Part shown: piece by piece, positions 34,753 through 44,108 of the stretch
Layout: the number at the start of each line of letters is the position of its first letter
Position numbering within the stretch: position 1 is the stretch's first letter
Assembly (NCBI GenBank): GCA_900769325.1
Contig: CAAGGF010000094.1
Coordinates: forward strand, 1-57,834
Source: Spirochaetia bacterium
GTDB taxonomy: Bacteria; Spirochaetota; Spirochaetia; Treponematales; Treponemataceae
Direction: 5' to 3'
DNA length: 57,834 bases
Position numbers and translations under genes: made by a program
Notes under the pieces: generated by a model
What the model saw: the letters and a program-made list of their open reading frames with translations, nothing else
What the model was told of the DNA's origin: nothing
The model's database searches: none

Positions 34753-34781
34753 TTGTAATATCGTTTTTTTAGGAGTATAAT
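34753..34781 (+). promoter_or_regulatory. Promoter for the gene at 34789, likely leaderless
   Basis: TTGTAA at 34753-34758 and a perfect TATAAT at 34776-34781 with a 17-base spacer. Seven bases separate the -10 from the ATG. AGGAG at 34771 is 13 bases from the ATG and would not be in such a transcript. Confidence 0.6.
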
Positions 34782-34788
34782 TTTTCGT

Positions 34789-36369
34789 ATGAGTTTTTTT
34801 CAGAAAATAACTGATTTTTTCGAGTATTTATTCAACCGAAATTCACCAGAAGTTCAGAAAAAAATTCAGGCTAAAAAAATTGAATCCGAAATACATCAGT
34901 TTCGCCCGGAACTTTACAAAGACGGTGAATTAACCGGAAACTTTGCAGAAGCAATTCGTCTTCTATATATAAATACTGCTCCTATCAACGAACTTCTTTC
35001 AGCGACAATTGCAAGCCCGGATTTTGCCCGCAACAATCGTTTTGAAGCGCAACTTGTTCTTTCAGGCTATACTTCCCAGTCGCAGGAAATAATTTCTTCA
35101 CTTTCTTATGAAAGACGCAAGCAGGAAATCGAAGAATCTTCAAATTTTACAAATTCTCAAATATTCGAAAAACAGTTTAAGCGCCTTGAAAGAGTTATGC
35201 ACGAATTAAACGCAGATGTTTTTAAAAAAATTGATAAGGATTTAAACGGACTTTATCAGCTTGCAGATTTGTGTAAATTTAATTTTGTTACGATGCTTCA
35301 GATTTTTGATTCAAATTTTGTTGCACTTGACCACAAATATAAGCCGACTTATAAATCTGCACCGCTTTCAAAACTTTCAAATTTTCTCGAGGATTTTTAC
35401 TATCAGATTTACGGGCTTACGATTAATACTTCAACCGTAAACGCGATTAAGGCACTCGCAAATTTAAAATACAACGGTTCAGTTCCAGATGAATGGCTCA
35501 AAGACTTAATCGAAAATTTAAAGAAAATTTCTTCTGTAATAAAAAACATTCTTTCGCCGGAAAAAATAAAACTTCTGATTTCGCTTGCAAAAAACGATCC
35601 TCTTTATAAACCGGCAGTTGCACAGTATAACAATCAGGCTTCAAAAAAATTCGCTGAAATGATGCGTGGAAAATTCCGTTCAGACGAGCAAAGGATAAAA
35701 ACTGAATTAAAAGACGATAAAGTCAGACAAAATCTCGATAGACTTTTCGAAAATACTTTCCTCATGACTTTAAACGGCTACAATTATCAGACAAACGAGA
35801 AACTTCAAAAAGAATCTTCGTTTACTTTTACTTATATAACGCCTATGCAGGTTTTAAAAACTTTCATAAATACATATCTGTCAGAGGGAATTCGTGCACT
35901 TTTGAACGATATTGTCGTTGAAGGTTTTTTTAATAATCCGTCTTACAAAACTGAATTTTCAAATTGTGTGTTTTCTTCTTTAGAAATTGCCGATAATATA
36001 AAAGAATTTGAAGAGTCATTTAGTCCTGGTCAGCGAAATGACCTTTCAACTTTGGACAGTCACTTAAAAAACGGTCATAAAGATCAGGAATTTATGAAAA
36101 AACTTGAAATGATGGTAAATTCCATAAATTCTGAAGCGAGCAAAATCATTACAAAAGAAACAAATAATCTGAATGCACTTTTTAAAATAATTCAGCTTAT
36201 GATTCAGGATTCTAAAAAACCGGCGAGTGAGATAATTTCAAACTTAAAAGTCCTTATGATGTCTTCAAGAAATCGTGATAATACTGACTTACTTGAAAAG
36301 CAGCACGCAAATTGGGAAATTTTCTTTGAAATTATGAAAAATTATGCTATAATTACTAACGCAAAGTAG
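34789..36369 (+). CDS. Spirochaete-type cytoplasmic helical protein, unknown function
   Basis: 526 residues, no signal peptide or membrane segment, mostly helical and Lys/Asn-rich. The start MSFFQKITDFFEYLFNRNSP and the internal FNLAEAIRLLY-like segment are not linked to any motif I know. I recall spirochaete-only domains of this size (DUF5312 type) but cannot confirm membership. It is followed after seven bases by the GAF-GGDEF gene, so a role in the same signalling unit is possible. Confidence 0.65.
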   Translation: MSFFQKITDFFEYLFNRNSPEVQKKIQAKKIESEIHQFRPELYKDGELTGNFAEAIRLLYINTAPINELLSATIASPDFARNNRFEAQLVLSGYTSQSQEIISSLSYERRKQEIEESSNFTNSQIFEKQFKRLERVMHELNADVFKKIDKDLNGLYQLADLCKFNFVTMLQIFDSNFVALDHKYKPTYKSAPLSKLSNFLEDFYYQIYGLTINTSTVNAIKALANLKYNGSVPDEWLKDLIENLKKISSVIKNILSPEKIKLLISLAKNDPLYKPAVAQYNNQASKKFAEMMRGKFRSDEQRIKTELKDDKVRQNLDRLFENTFLMTLNGYNYQTNEKLQKESSFTFTYITPMQVLKTFINTYLSEGIRALLNDIVVEGFFNNPSYKTEFSNCVFSSLEIADNIKEFEESFSPGQRNDLSTLDSHLKNGHKDQEFMKKLEMMVNSINSEASKIITKETNNLNALFKIIQLMIQDSKKPASEIISNLKVLMMSSRNRDNTDLLEKQHANWEIFFEIMKNYAIITNAK

Positions 36370-36376
36370 GGTATTT

Positions 36377-37483
36377 ATGAGTACAGTAAAAGAACTTAAA
36401 GAAAAAATTAATGAGTTAACTGCAAATTATGAAAAGCGCATTTACGATTTAGAACAACTTCTGGATATTTCTCGTTCTTTGTGCTCAACTTTGGAAATTT
36501 CAAAACTTTTCGATTCCATTACATTTACATGTATGGCTCAACTTCATGTTGTAAATGCCGGCGTTTTTATGCTCGACAGCCTCAGTTCAGAAAAATTTCT
36601 TCTCGAAACTAAACAGAGCATAATCGACCCGACTTCAGACATTCAGTACGAATTTGAAGTTGCTGACCCGATCGTAAAACTTTTAAGTACAGAAAAGCGT
36701 CCTCTCACTCCAGATTATATTTTAGAAAATTGCCCGGAAAGTCACGCGTTAAAACTTTTAAAAAATTTAAGCGCAACAATGGTAATTCCGCTCATTCAGA
36801 AAAATCATATAAACGGACTTTTGTTCCTTGGTGAACGCCTTGTTTTTGATGCAGATGCCGATTACACAGAATCCGAAAAAAAACAAATTATGGAAATCGG
36901 TGATTTAGCGGCTCTTGCAATCAGCAACGCAACTTTGCTTGAACGCTCATCAACAGATATGATGACAAAACTCAAGCTTAAATATTTCTTTTTCAATATT
37001 CTTACAGACAAACTCTACGAAGCAATGGAACATAAAAATGCACTTTCAGTTTTGATGTTTGATATCGATTTCTTCAAGCATTTTAACGATACTTACGGTC
37101 ATGAGTGCGGCGATTATGTTTTAAAAGAAGTTGCTTCAATGATAAAATCAGGGCTTCGTGAATACGACCTTGCAAGCCGCTACGGTGGAGAAGAATTTAC
37201 AGTTCTTCTTGACAATACAGACAAAGAAGAAGCAGTTCAGGTTGCCAACAGAATCCGCAAAAACATCGAAGACCACGAATTCAATTTTGACGGTCAGACA
37301 ATGAAAGTTACAATTTCTGGTGGAGTTGCTGTTTTCAATCATGAAGATAATCCTGTTCAGGATCCTAAAGATTTAGTAAATCAGGCTGACCAGGGGCTTT
37401 ATATGTCAAAGCGTAACGGCAGAAATCAAATTACTTATGCAGATCCTTCTGTAAATATTCTTACCGAAGACGAAAAAAAATGA
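36377..37483 (+). CDS. GAF-GGDEF diguanylate cyclase
   Basis: 368 residues. A coiled coil (residues 1-35) leads to a GAF domain (about 25-195, including SATMVIPLIQKNHINGLLFLGE) and a GGDEF domain (about 200-355): ALSVLMFDIDFFKHFNDTYG with the metal Asp, then RYGGEEFTVLLD with the intact GGEEF loop near 273-277. It should make cyclic di-GMP under GAF control. No RxxD inhibitory site is obvious before GGEEF (REYDLASRYGGEEF does contain REYD in about the right place). Overlaps the rhomboid gene by four bases (ATGA). Confidence 0.93.
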   Translation: MSTVKELKEKINELTANYEKRIYDLEQLLDISRSLCSTLEISKLFDSITFTCMAQLHVVNAGVFMLDSLSSEKFLLETKQSIIDPTSDIQYEFEVADPIVKLLSTEKRPLTPDYILENCPESHALKLLKNLSATMVIPLIQKNHINGLLFLGERLVFDADADYTESEKKQIMEIGDLAALAISNATLLERSSTDMMTKLKLKYFFFNILTDKLYEAMEHKNALSVLMFDIDFFKHFNDTYGHECGDYVLKEVASMIKSGLREYDLASRYGGEEFTVLLDNTDKEEAVQVANRIRKNIEDHEFNFDGQTMKVTISGGVAVFNHEDNPVQDPKDLVNQADQGLYMSKRNGRNQITYADPSVNILTEDEKK

Positions 37484-38160
37484 TTCCAAAATTCATCAGA
37501 AAACCTTTTCGCTATATAAATATCAATTCAGTAATAATTCTTATACTGATAAATGTAGTTTTCTTTTTTACGCTGGATAATTTTTTTGTTTATGTAAATC
37601 CACCTGATTCTTCCGTTCAATACAGAATGTCGGTTTCGTATATTATGGCTTTAAATAAAAATTTCTGCATCGATATGAAATTTTTCTGGCAGCCTTTGAC
37701 TTATATGTTCGTTCACGGCGATTTAAATCACCTTCTGTCAAATATGATTGGACTTCTTTTGTTCGGTTTTTCTGTTGAAAAGGCTATCGGTTCAAAAGAA
37801 TTTGTTCTGTTTTATTTGCTGACCGGATTTTTGAGCGGACTTTTTTCGCTTTTAGTTTATGAATTAACTGGGAACAATGCGACATTGCTCGGGGCAAGCG
37901 GTGCACTTTTTGCCGTAATGTTTGCGTTTGCAGTAATTTATCCGAAAGCCGTAATTTTTCTGTTCTGGATAATTCCTGTCCCGGCTCCGATTATGGTTCT
38001 TCTTTATGCCGGCGTTGAACTTTTCTTTCAGTTTACGGGAACTTCTTCAAATGTTGCTCATTTAACGCATTTGTTCGGATTTGCGGCTGCATGGATTTAT
38101 TTTGCAGTCAGAATGGGAATAAATCCAATTCGCGTATGGAAAAATTCTTACAAAAGATAA
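37480..38160 (+). CDS. Rhomboid-family intramembrane serine protease
   Basis: 226 residues with six or more membrane segments. The family elements are FVHGDLNHLLSNMIGLLLFG near 77-96 (HxxxN oxyanion residues), LGASGALFAVMFA with the catalytic Ser of GASG near 144, and VAHLTHLFGFAAAW with the catalytic His near 198-204. Rhomboids cut single-pass membrane proteins. Start overlaps the cyclase stop by four bases. Confidence 0.92.
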   Translation: MIPKFIRKPFRYININSVIILILINVVFFFTLDNFFVYVNPPDSSVQYRMSVSYIMALNKNFCIDMKFFWQPLTYMFVHGDLNHLLSNMIGLLLFGFSVEKAIGSKEFVLFYLLTGFLSGLFSLLVYELTGNNATLLGASGALFAVMFAFAVIYPKAVIFLFWIIPVPAPIMVLLYAGVELFFQFTGTSSNVAHLTHLFGFAAAWIYFAVRMGINPIRVWKNSYKR

Positions 38161-38822
38161 TATTGATTCTGTTTTTTTTCAGTTTTCCTCTTTTTTCTCA
38201 GGAAATTTCCATTATGGAAAAAATCAGAATGCCTTTGTGGGCAGAACTCGATGCGTACCCGGAATTAAAAGAAGCTCAGGACACATCTGCAGGTCAGTTT
38301 GACTACACGATTTCGCGCATAAAAGAACTTTCTGAATTTCTTTTAAACGGAATGACTTACGGCTGGACTTTCGTTTATGTTCCTTATGATAAAACTCGTG
38401 GCGTGGAAGAATATTTTGAATTCAGCGAGATAAATAAAATTTCAAAAGAAGACGGAAAAATAATTTATTCAAAACCGTGGATTCAGGATAACAGGTTCAA
38501 CTGCTGGGTAGAATTTGAAAGGACGCCTCAGATGATTCGGGAATTTAAAATGTGGAATTCAATAAATTTTGCAAAAATTCAGGGAAAAGGCTTCGGGAAA
38601 ATTTCAGACGGTTTTGACGGAATTTCTGACGGCGCAAAAGATTGCTTGAAAAATGCAGTCCGTTCGCACTACAGAAAAATTATAAAAAACAAACCGAAAG
38701 AAATCCGCGGCAAAGTTATCATACGAAAGCTTCCAAGAATCGGAATTCTTTCGGGGCGTTATGTTGTCGAACTTGATTTTTTCTTGGAAACGGATAAAAT
38801 AATAGAGTATAAATATTATTGA
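38136..38822 (+). CDS. Exported protein of unknown function
   Basis: 228 residues from the ATG at 38136, chosen because it begins a clean signal peptide (MEKFLQKIILILFFFSFPLFSQ); a longer frame starting at 38091 does not. It overlaps the rhomboid gene by 25 bases. The mature part has PLWAELDAYPELKEAQDTS and ends in a beta-rich KPKEIRGKVIIRKLPRIG region. No family recognised. A conserved-looking Treponema periplasmic protein. Confidence 0.7.
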   Translation: MEKFLQKIILILFFFSFPLFSQEISIMEKIRMPLWAELDAYPELKEAQDTSAGQFDYTISRIKELSEFLLNGMTYGWTFVYVPYDKTRGVEEYFEFSEINKISKEDGKIIYSKPWIQDNRFNCWVEFERTPQMIREFKMWNSINFAKIQGKGFGKISDGFDGISDGAKDCLKNAVRSHYRKIIKNKPKEIRGKVIIRKLPRIGILSGRYVVELDFFLETDKIIEYKYY

Positions 38823-38897
38823 GGGTACTTCGAAGAACCTGTTTCTTTTAAGGTTTTATAGAAAGACTTTTAAAATTTTGCTCTAAGGAAGGCTAAT

Positions 38898-39317
38898 ATG
38901 AAAAAAATTGCATTATTAATTTTAAGCTGTTTTTTGTTTGCAGGTTCAGTTTTTGCAGATGAAGTTCAAGATTTAATTGAACCTCCAAAAATCGATCTTT
39001 CAAAAGAAATAATTACTTATGACAATGCAAAAATCAGAAGTGACATCTACAAAGGTGAGTATTCTGACAAAACTTCAACAATCAGAATCGAATATATCCC
39101 TATGGTAGATGAAGCAAGAATTTATTATAATACAATGTATGTAAATTACGACACTGGCGTTGCAATGGAAGTTGTTCGTGCGGCAATAGAATATTTTGTA
39201 AAATCTAAACAATACAGAAATTTTAATTATTTAGACCGTTACAGAGAGCGATACTACAAAGGAAATCGCGGCTTTAATATGGCAGAATATTCTCAGCACA
39301 TAAAACTCGTACGCTAA
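38898..39317 (+). CDS. Small exported protein of unknown function
   Basis: 139 residues with a signal peptide ending near residue 20 (SCFLFAGSVFAD). The mature part is Tyr- and Arg-rich (TMYVNYDTGVAMEVVRAAIE, YLDRYRERYYKGNRGFNM). AAGGAAGG lies before the ATG. It stands between the rhomboid group and pheS; function unknown. Confidence 0.75.
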   Translation: MKKIALLILSCFLFAGSVFADEVQDLIEPPKIDLSKEIITYDNAKIRSDIYKGEYSDKTSTIRIEYIPMVDEARIYYNTMYVNYDTGVAMEVVRAAIEYFVKSKQYRNFNYLDRYRERYYKGNRGFNMAEYSQHIKLVR

Positions 39318-39358
39318 AATTTGCATTTAAATCCTCAGAATATTCCGGGTAGTTAAAA

Positions 39359-40915
39359 ATGGACATTACTAACATTATCAAAAATCTGCACCCTCTTGAA
39401 ATTAAGGTGCTTTTAAAGTATTCACAAAACGATGAACTTACATCAGAAAAATTAATTAAAGAACTTGATTATAAAGAAGGGCACGCAAATCAGGCTTTTT
39501 CATGGCTTGGCGGAAAGGAACTTTTAAAAGAAGTAAACCGCGTTCCTCACACATATTACGAAATTACAGATATGGGCCGTGAACTTTCAGAAAAAGGTTC
39601 TGTAGAAGAGCGGGTTGTTTCTCTTTTGCAAAAAAAAGGTGCCCTTCCGCTTCCGCAAATCGCTTCAGAACTCGGCGTAGAAAACAAAGAAATCGGCAGT
39701 GCGTTCGGGCCTCTCGCAAAAGACGGCGTTTTAAAAATGACTTCCGATAAAAAGGCTGAATATACTGGTGCTCCTCTTCCAGAACGCCTTAAAATTACTG
39801 CGGAATTATTAAAAAAAGCAGTTTCATCGCCAAATTCCACTCTCGATAAATCTGAACTTTCTTCAAAAGAATCAGAAACAATTACAACTCTTGCAAAAAA
39901 ACGCGGCGCAACTGACAGTCCGTTTAAAATCATCGAACGCGAAACCGTAACTTATAAACTTTTGCCGCAGGCTGAAGAAGTTAAAAATGCTCTTCAAAAA
40001 GCAGGAATTACTGGAAAAGAACTCGGTGAAGTTACTCCAAAAATGCTTTCTTCCGGTGAATGGAAAAACGGAACTTTCCGCGCGTATAATATTTCCCTTC
40101 AGCCTGCAAGAATTATTCCGGGGCGTACAAATCCTTATGTTCAGTTTCTTGAATCAGTAAAAGATAAACTTTGTTCTTTAGGTTTTCAAGAATTTGACGG
40201 TCCGCTTGTAGAAACCGAATTCTGGAATGGCGATGCTTTGTTTATGCCTCAATTCCATGCTGCACGCGATATTCACGATGTTTACAGAATTAAAAATCCA
40301 ACTCACGCAAAATTTATAGAAGAACCATATCTTTCAAATATTGCAAAAGTTCATGAAAACGGTGGCGATTCTGGAAGCCGTGGATGGAATTACACTTTTG
40401 ATAAAGAATTTACACGCCGTTTGATTCTTCGTTCGCAAGGAACAGTTCTTTCTGCGCATCAGCTTCACAAAGCCGAAGTTCCTGGAAAATATTTTGGAAT
40501 CGCACGTTGTTTCCGTTACGATAAAGTCGATGCAACACACCTTTCAGATTTTTACCAAACAGAAGGAATTGTAATCGGTGAACAGGTAAATCTTCGTACG
40601 CTTTTAGGCTTTTTGAAAATGTTCGCTACAGAAATTGCCGGTGCAACAGAAGTAAAATATGTTCCGGGTTACTTCCCGTTTACAGAACCTTCTGTAGAAG
40701 TTCATATTAAGCATCCTGTTTTGGGCTGGTTTGAACTTGGCGGCTCAGGAATTTTCAGACCGGAAGTTACAAAGGCGATGGGAATCGATGCTCCTGTTCT
40801 TGCATGGGGAATCGGAATTGACCGAATGGCTTTGATGGCTTTAGGCTTAAACGATTTGCGTGAACTTTTCTGCGAAGATATCGAAAGAGTTCGTCAGAGA
40901 AAAGCAAAATTCTAA
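39359..40915 (+). CDS. pheS: Phenylalanyl-tRNA synthetase alpha subunit, archaeal/eukaryotic type
   Basis: 518 residues, against about 330-350 for the usual bacterial PheS. The extra N-terminal 200 residues form winged-helix modules (HPLEIKVLLKYSQNDELTSE, PLPQIASELGVENKEIGSAF). The class II core has motif 2 LILRSQGTVLSAHQL near 359 with GIARCFRYDKVDATHLSDFY near 380-399, and motif 3 ending with VLAWGIGIDRMALMALGL near 480-497. It charges tRNA-Phe together with PheT, which is not encoded next to it. Spirochaetes are known to have this type, taken as an ancient transfer. Confidence 0.95.
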   Translation: MDITNIIKNLHPLEIKVLLKYSQNDELTSEKLIKELDYKEGHANQAFSWLGGKELLKEVNRVPHTYYEITDMGRELSEKGSVEERVVSLLQKKGALPLPQIASELGVENKEIGSAFGPLAKDGVLKMTSDKKAEYTGAPLPERLKITAELLKKAVSSPNSTLDKSELSSKESETITTLAKKRGATDSPFKIIERETVTYKLLPQAEEVKNALQKAGITGKELGEVTPKMLSSGEWKNGTFRAYNISLQPARIIPGRTNPYVQFLESVKDKLCSLGFQEFDGPLVETEFWNGDALFMPQFHAARDIHDVYRIKNPTHAKFIEEPYLSNIAKVHENGGDSGSRGWNYTFDKEFTRRLILRSQGTVLSAHQLHKAEVPGKYFGIARCFRYDKVDATHLSDFYQTEGIVIGEQVNLRTLLGFLKMFATEIAGATEVKYVPGYFPFTEPSVEVHIKHPVLGWFELGGSGIFRPEVTKAMGIDAPVLAWGIGIDRMALMALGLNDLRELFCEDIERVRQRKAKF

Positions 40916-40957
40916 AAATTCAGAGGCTCAAAACTCAAAGTTTTTGGGGCTTTTAAT

Positions 40958-41031
40958 AAAAAGGTTGCCAAAGAAATTGTCGTATTTTTCAAGGTATGGC
41001 AAAATTTTAATCTTTCCGGCAGCCTTTTTTT
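40958..41031 (+). terminator. Terminator after pheS with a competing hairpin
   Basis: AAAAAGGTTGCC (40958-40969) pairs with GGCAGCCTTTTT (41018-41029) over 12 bases with one G-T pair, ending in T7. The same TTGCCA (40965-40970) can instead pair with TGGCAA (40997-41002). It separates pheS from the gene at 41137; the rest of the gap is AT-rich. Confidence 0.55.
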
Positions 41032-41136
41032 GTTTTTATAACATTTTTAGATAAATTTTAGTTTTATTGTGTATTCTGTTTTTAATTAAGCTTTCGTTGA
41101 GGGCTTTTAAATTATTTTATTTTTGGAGATTTTTTT

Positions 41137-41658
41137 ATGAAAAAATTTTTCCTTGTGTTAACATCTCTTTTTGTAATCGGAACTTCAAGTTTCGCATTAG
41201 ATGCAAAAACTTTATGGACGTCATACGGCGGAGGTTTAAAAAACGGTTCATCTGTGATTAATGCCGGTATAGGACTTACATCTATTTTTGGGTACGGAAT
41301 TGCTATTCCTCCGCTTTCTGTAAGTTATGAAAGATGCGTTTTAATTGCCGATATGCTTCCTTTTAGTTTTGGTGGAAATGTTTCTTTCTATGGTTTTGGC
41401 GATAGTGATATCTTCTATTCAAATATTGCAGTAGATGCTTTTGCAAAATATCATGTTAATTTCGGTGTTCCAAACCTTGATGTTTATGCCGGATTGGCAA
41501 TTGGTCCTAGATTTTATATGTCTAAAGATTATTTTACTACATATTTTAACTTTGGAACTTTTGTCGGTGCAGGCTGGTATTTTACAGACAATTTCGGCTT
41601 AGTTGCGGAAGCAGGTTATCCGTACTGGTTTAATGTAAAGGCATCGTTTAAATTCTAA
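41137..41658 (+). CDS. Small outer-membrane beta-barrel-like protein
   Basis: 173 residues with a signal peptide ending near residue 20 (TSLFVIGTSSFALD). Strands rich in Gly/Tyr/Phe alternate (SVINAGIGLTSIFGYG, FAKYHVNFGVPNLDVYAGLA) and the C-terminus is NVKASFKF, ending in Phe. This fits an eight-strand barrel. GGAG lies before the ATG. No family recognised. Confidence 0.7.
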   Translation: MKKFFLVLTSLFVIGTSSFALDAKTLWTSYGGGLKNGSSVINAGIGLTSIFGYGIAIPPLSVSYERCVLIADMLPFSFGGNVSFYGFGDSDIFYSNIAVDAFAKYHVNFGVPNLDVYAGLAIGPRFYMSKDYFTTYFNFGTFVGAGWYFTDNFGLVAEAGYPYWFNVKASFKF

Positions 41659-41730
41659 GTTATAATTTACGCTCAATTAAATTTAGGTGACGGAATCGTT
41701 AGTGCGACGATGTTTTGAAGATTTATAAAT

Positions 41731-43359
41731 ATGAAAATAAAGAAGTTTAAAAATCTTATAATCAGTAATATTTCGATTTTAGTTCTGATTATTGTAATGG
41801 CCTCGTACGCATTGTTTCCGTCAGTTTTTAAATTTGTTTTTTACATCGGGTTGACTTTTACGATTCTGATGATTTTGTATGCAAATCTTTTGCATGAAGA
41901 AAATCTTGAGGAATCTGGATATCCTTTAATGCCGGAATTTTCTTTTTCTGAAAACAAGAGTCTTCCCGTAAAAAAAATTGAAAAAAATATTCCTGTTTCA
42001 TTTGAAACTGTTTCTAATCACATTTTATATTCGATTCAGATGATTGAAACTGCGCTTAACATTCTTGTTCCGCCGAATGAAACTCAGGAAAAATCTCAAG
42101 ATTCGATTTTAAAATTCATCAGAAAAAATATTTTTGAAATAAAAAAAGTTATCACTTTAAAACTTTATAATCTTGATTCAGCCAGCGAAGAACAGGAAAG
42201 TTTTCTTGAACCGGATATAGATATTCAGGTGGACAGCAAAATTACTCAGGATATTTCAATAGGAATTTTTGGGGTTGCCGACAAAGAAAAACTGAATCTT
42301 CGTCTTATTCTTCAATCTTACGGTTTTTTTGTAAAAATTTATAGTTCAGCGCAGGAAACGCTTTCTTCAATCGAGGAAAATTTAATTCAGATGCTCATAA
42401 TTCTCCCGGAATCCGAAAATGATGCATGTTTTATGCTTTGTTCAAAAATCCGTGAAAAATTTACGCTTCTTGATTTTCCGATTCTTTTGATTACAAAGCC
42501 ATTTTTGAATTTTACGGAAAAAAATTACAGGCCGCAAGTGAATGATTTTTTAACTCGTCCGTTTGATGTTTCTTCGCTGATAACAAAAATTCAGATTCTT
42601 TCAGACCAGAGAAATCTTTTCCTTGAAAAAGAAGAACTTGTAAAATCTGAAAAAGAAAAGCGAATTTTTCTGTATTTCGTTACGCACAATGTAAATACGC
42701 CGCTTACGGTTTTGCTGAACGAAATCGAAACTCTTTCACAGATTTCTGATTTTGATTCGGGCGGCGCAAAAGAAAATGAAAAAATTCTTGAAACTGTAAA
42801 AAATATTTCTGAAAGCGCAAATCAGATTAACATAATCATTCAGAATGTTTTGAATTCGTGTAAAATTTCTGACGGCAAATTTATGGTTAAGCCAAAAATC
42901 CTGAATCTGGAAAATCTTGTTCAAAAAGAAAATAAATTTTTGAAAAATAAAGCGCTTCATAAAAATCAGAATTTTACAGTCGATTGTCCTGATAAAAGCC
43001 TTTGCGTTTTTTGCGATGAAAGCAGTTTAAAAGGAATTTATACGAATCTTTGTGATAATGCAATAAAATATACTTTTCAGGGCGGAAACATAAATGTCAG
43101 AATTGATTCGGACGGCGAATTTGTATATTTAAAAATCATTGATGACGGTCAGGGAATTCCAAAAGAAAAACGCGAAAACCTTTTTAATCGTTTTTCAAAA
43201 ATCGGTTCAAAACCAACTGGAAACGAAAACAGTGTCGGGCTCGGGCTTTATGTCGTGCGGGAACTTTGCTCTTTGAACAATGTTGAAATAAACTATTCTG
43301 AAAATACTTCTGCAAAAACCGGAAGCATTTTTACGCTCGTTTTTCAAAAAATAGGATAA
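41731..43359 (+). CDS. Membrane histidine kinase with pseudo-receiver and altered H-box
   Basis: 542 residues. Two N-terminal membrane segments (residues 10-50), a linker, then a receiver-like domain (about 175-295: ISIGIFGVADKEKLNLRLIL, MLIILPESEND, LLITKPF) in which the phospho-acceptor Asp position reads Pro/Glu. The H-box is FVTHNVNTPLTVLLNEIE near 312, with THNVNTPL in place of SHELRTPL. The ATPase part is complete: LCDNAIKYTFQGG near 442, IDDGQGIPKEKR, VGLGLYVVRELC. So it should phosphorylate, while the receiver domain is likely a sensor only. Partner is the regulator at 43363, three bases downstream. Confidence 0.85.
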   Translation: MKIKKFKNLIISNISILVLIIVMASYALFPSVFKFVFYIGLTFTILMILYANLLHEENLEESGYPLMPEFSFSENKSLPVKKIEKNIPVSFETVSNHILYSIQMIETALNILVPPNETQEKSQDSILKFIRKNIFEIKKVITLKLYNLDSASEEQESFLEPDIDIQVDSKITQDISIGIFGVADKEKLNLRLILQSYGFFVKIYSSAQETLSSIEENLIQMLIILPESENDACFMLCSKIREKFTLLDFPILLITKPFLNFTEKNYRPQVNDFLTRPFDVSSLITKIQILSDQRNLFLEKEELVKSEKEKRIFLYFVTHNVNTPLTVLLNEIETLSQISDFDSGGAKENEKILETVKNISESANQINIIIQNVLNSCKISDGKFMVKPKILNLENLVQKENKFLKNKALHKNQNFTVDCPDKSLCVFCDESSLKGIYTNLCDNAIKYTFQGGNINVRIDSDGEFVYLKIIDDGQGIPKEKRENLFNRFSKIGSKPTGNENSVGLGLYVVRELCSLNNVEINYSENTSAKTGSIFTLVFQKIG

Positions 43360-43362
43360 AAT

Positions 43363-44106
43363 ATGAAAGAAACGGATGAATTGAAGAATTCTGAGAAAGA
43401 TTTGATTCTCGTTGTTGAAGATTTTGATTATCTGAACAATTACATCGCGAAAAATCTTCGGAAAAACGGTTACGAAGCGGTTCAGTGCCTCACGGAAAAA
43501 CAGGCTTACAAGGAACTTCAGAATAATTATTTCAGTCTCGTGATTCTTGATTTAAATCTCGGCGAAAATTCAAGCGGAATGAAAATCCTTCACTACATCA
43601 GATTGCAGAACAAAATGCTTCCCGTGATTATCGTTTCTTCTTCCAACGACGACAAGACAAAAATCGAAGGTTTCCGCGAGGGCTGCGACGATTTTATCAC
43701 AAAACCTTTTTTCATCGATGAACTGATTTGCCGCGTAAAACGGACGCTTGAAAAACTTTCTTATATGAATTTCGAGAAAAAAAATATTTCGCTGATTTAT
43801 AAAAGTGGAATTTTTGAAATAAATCTGGAAAAGGGAGTTGTTTTGAAAAACGGCGTTGAAATTTCCATGCGGAAAAAACAGTTCGACCTTATGCTTTATT
43901 TTATCCAAAATCCGAATAAAATTCTTTCGTTTCAGGCGATTTACCAGAATGTCTGGAAAGAATCGATTCCTGAAGAAAAAATTCTTGAAAGCAATATTTA
44001 TGTGAATATCCGTTCACTTCGTGCTTTAATCGAAGAAGATAAAAATCAGCCAAAGCACATTGTTTCAGTCAGCAAGTTAGGTTATATTTTTGTTCCTGAA
44101 GTTTAA
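43363..44106 (+). CDS. OmpR-type response regulator
   Basis: 247 residues. Receiver domain: LVVEDFDYLNN with acidic pocket near 15-25, phospho-Asp in LVILDLNLGE near 62-66, IIVSSSND, and Lys in DFITKPFFIDE near 114. The C-terminal winged helix (about 145-245) has EISMRKKQFDLMLYF and NIYVNIRSLRALIEED, ending GYIFVPEV. It would bind DNA after phosphorylation by the kinase gene just upstream. Confidence 0.93.
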   Translation: MKETDELKNSEKDLILVVEDFDYLNNYIAKNLRKNGYEAVQCLTEKQAYKELQNNYFSLVILDLNLGENSSGMKILHYIRLQNKMLPVIIVSSSNDDKTKIEGFREGCDDFITKPFFIDELICRVKRTLEKLSYMNFEKKNISLIYKSGIFEINLEKGVVLKNGVEISMRKKQFDLMLYFIQNPNKILSFQAIYQNVWKESIPEEKILESNIYVNIRSLRALIEEDKNQPKHIVSVSKLGYIFVPEV

Positions 44107-44108
44107 AT

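Noticed and set aside
40916..41136. A T-box or other known riboswitch for the pheS region
   Set aside because: The structure lies after pheS and has no T-box sequence (no TGGN bulge or specifier loop).
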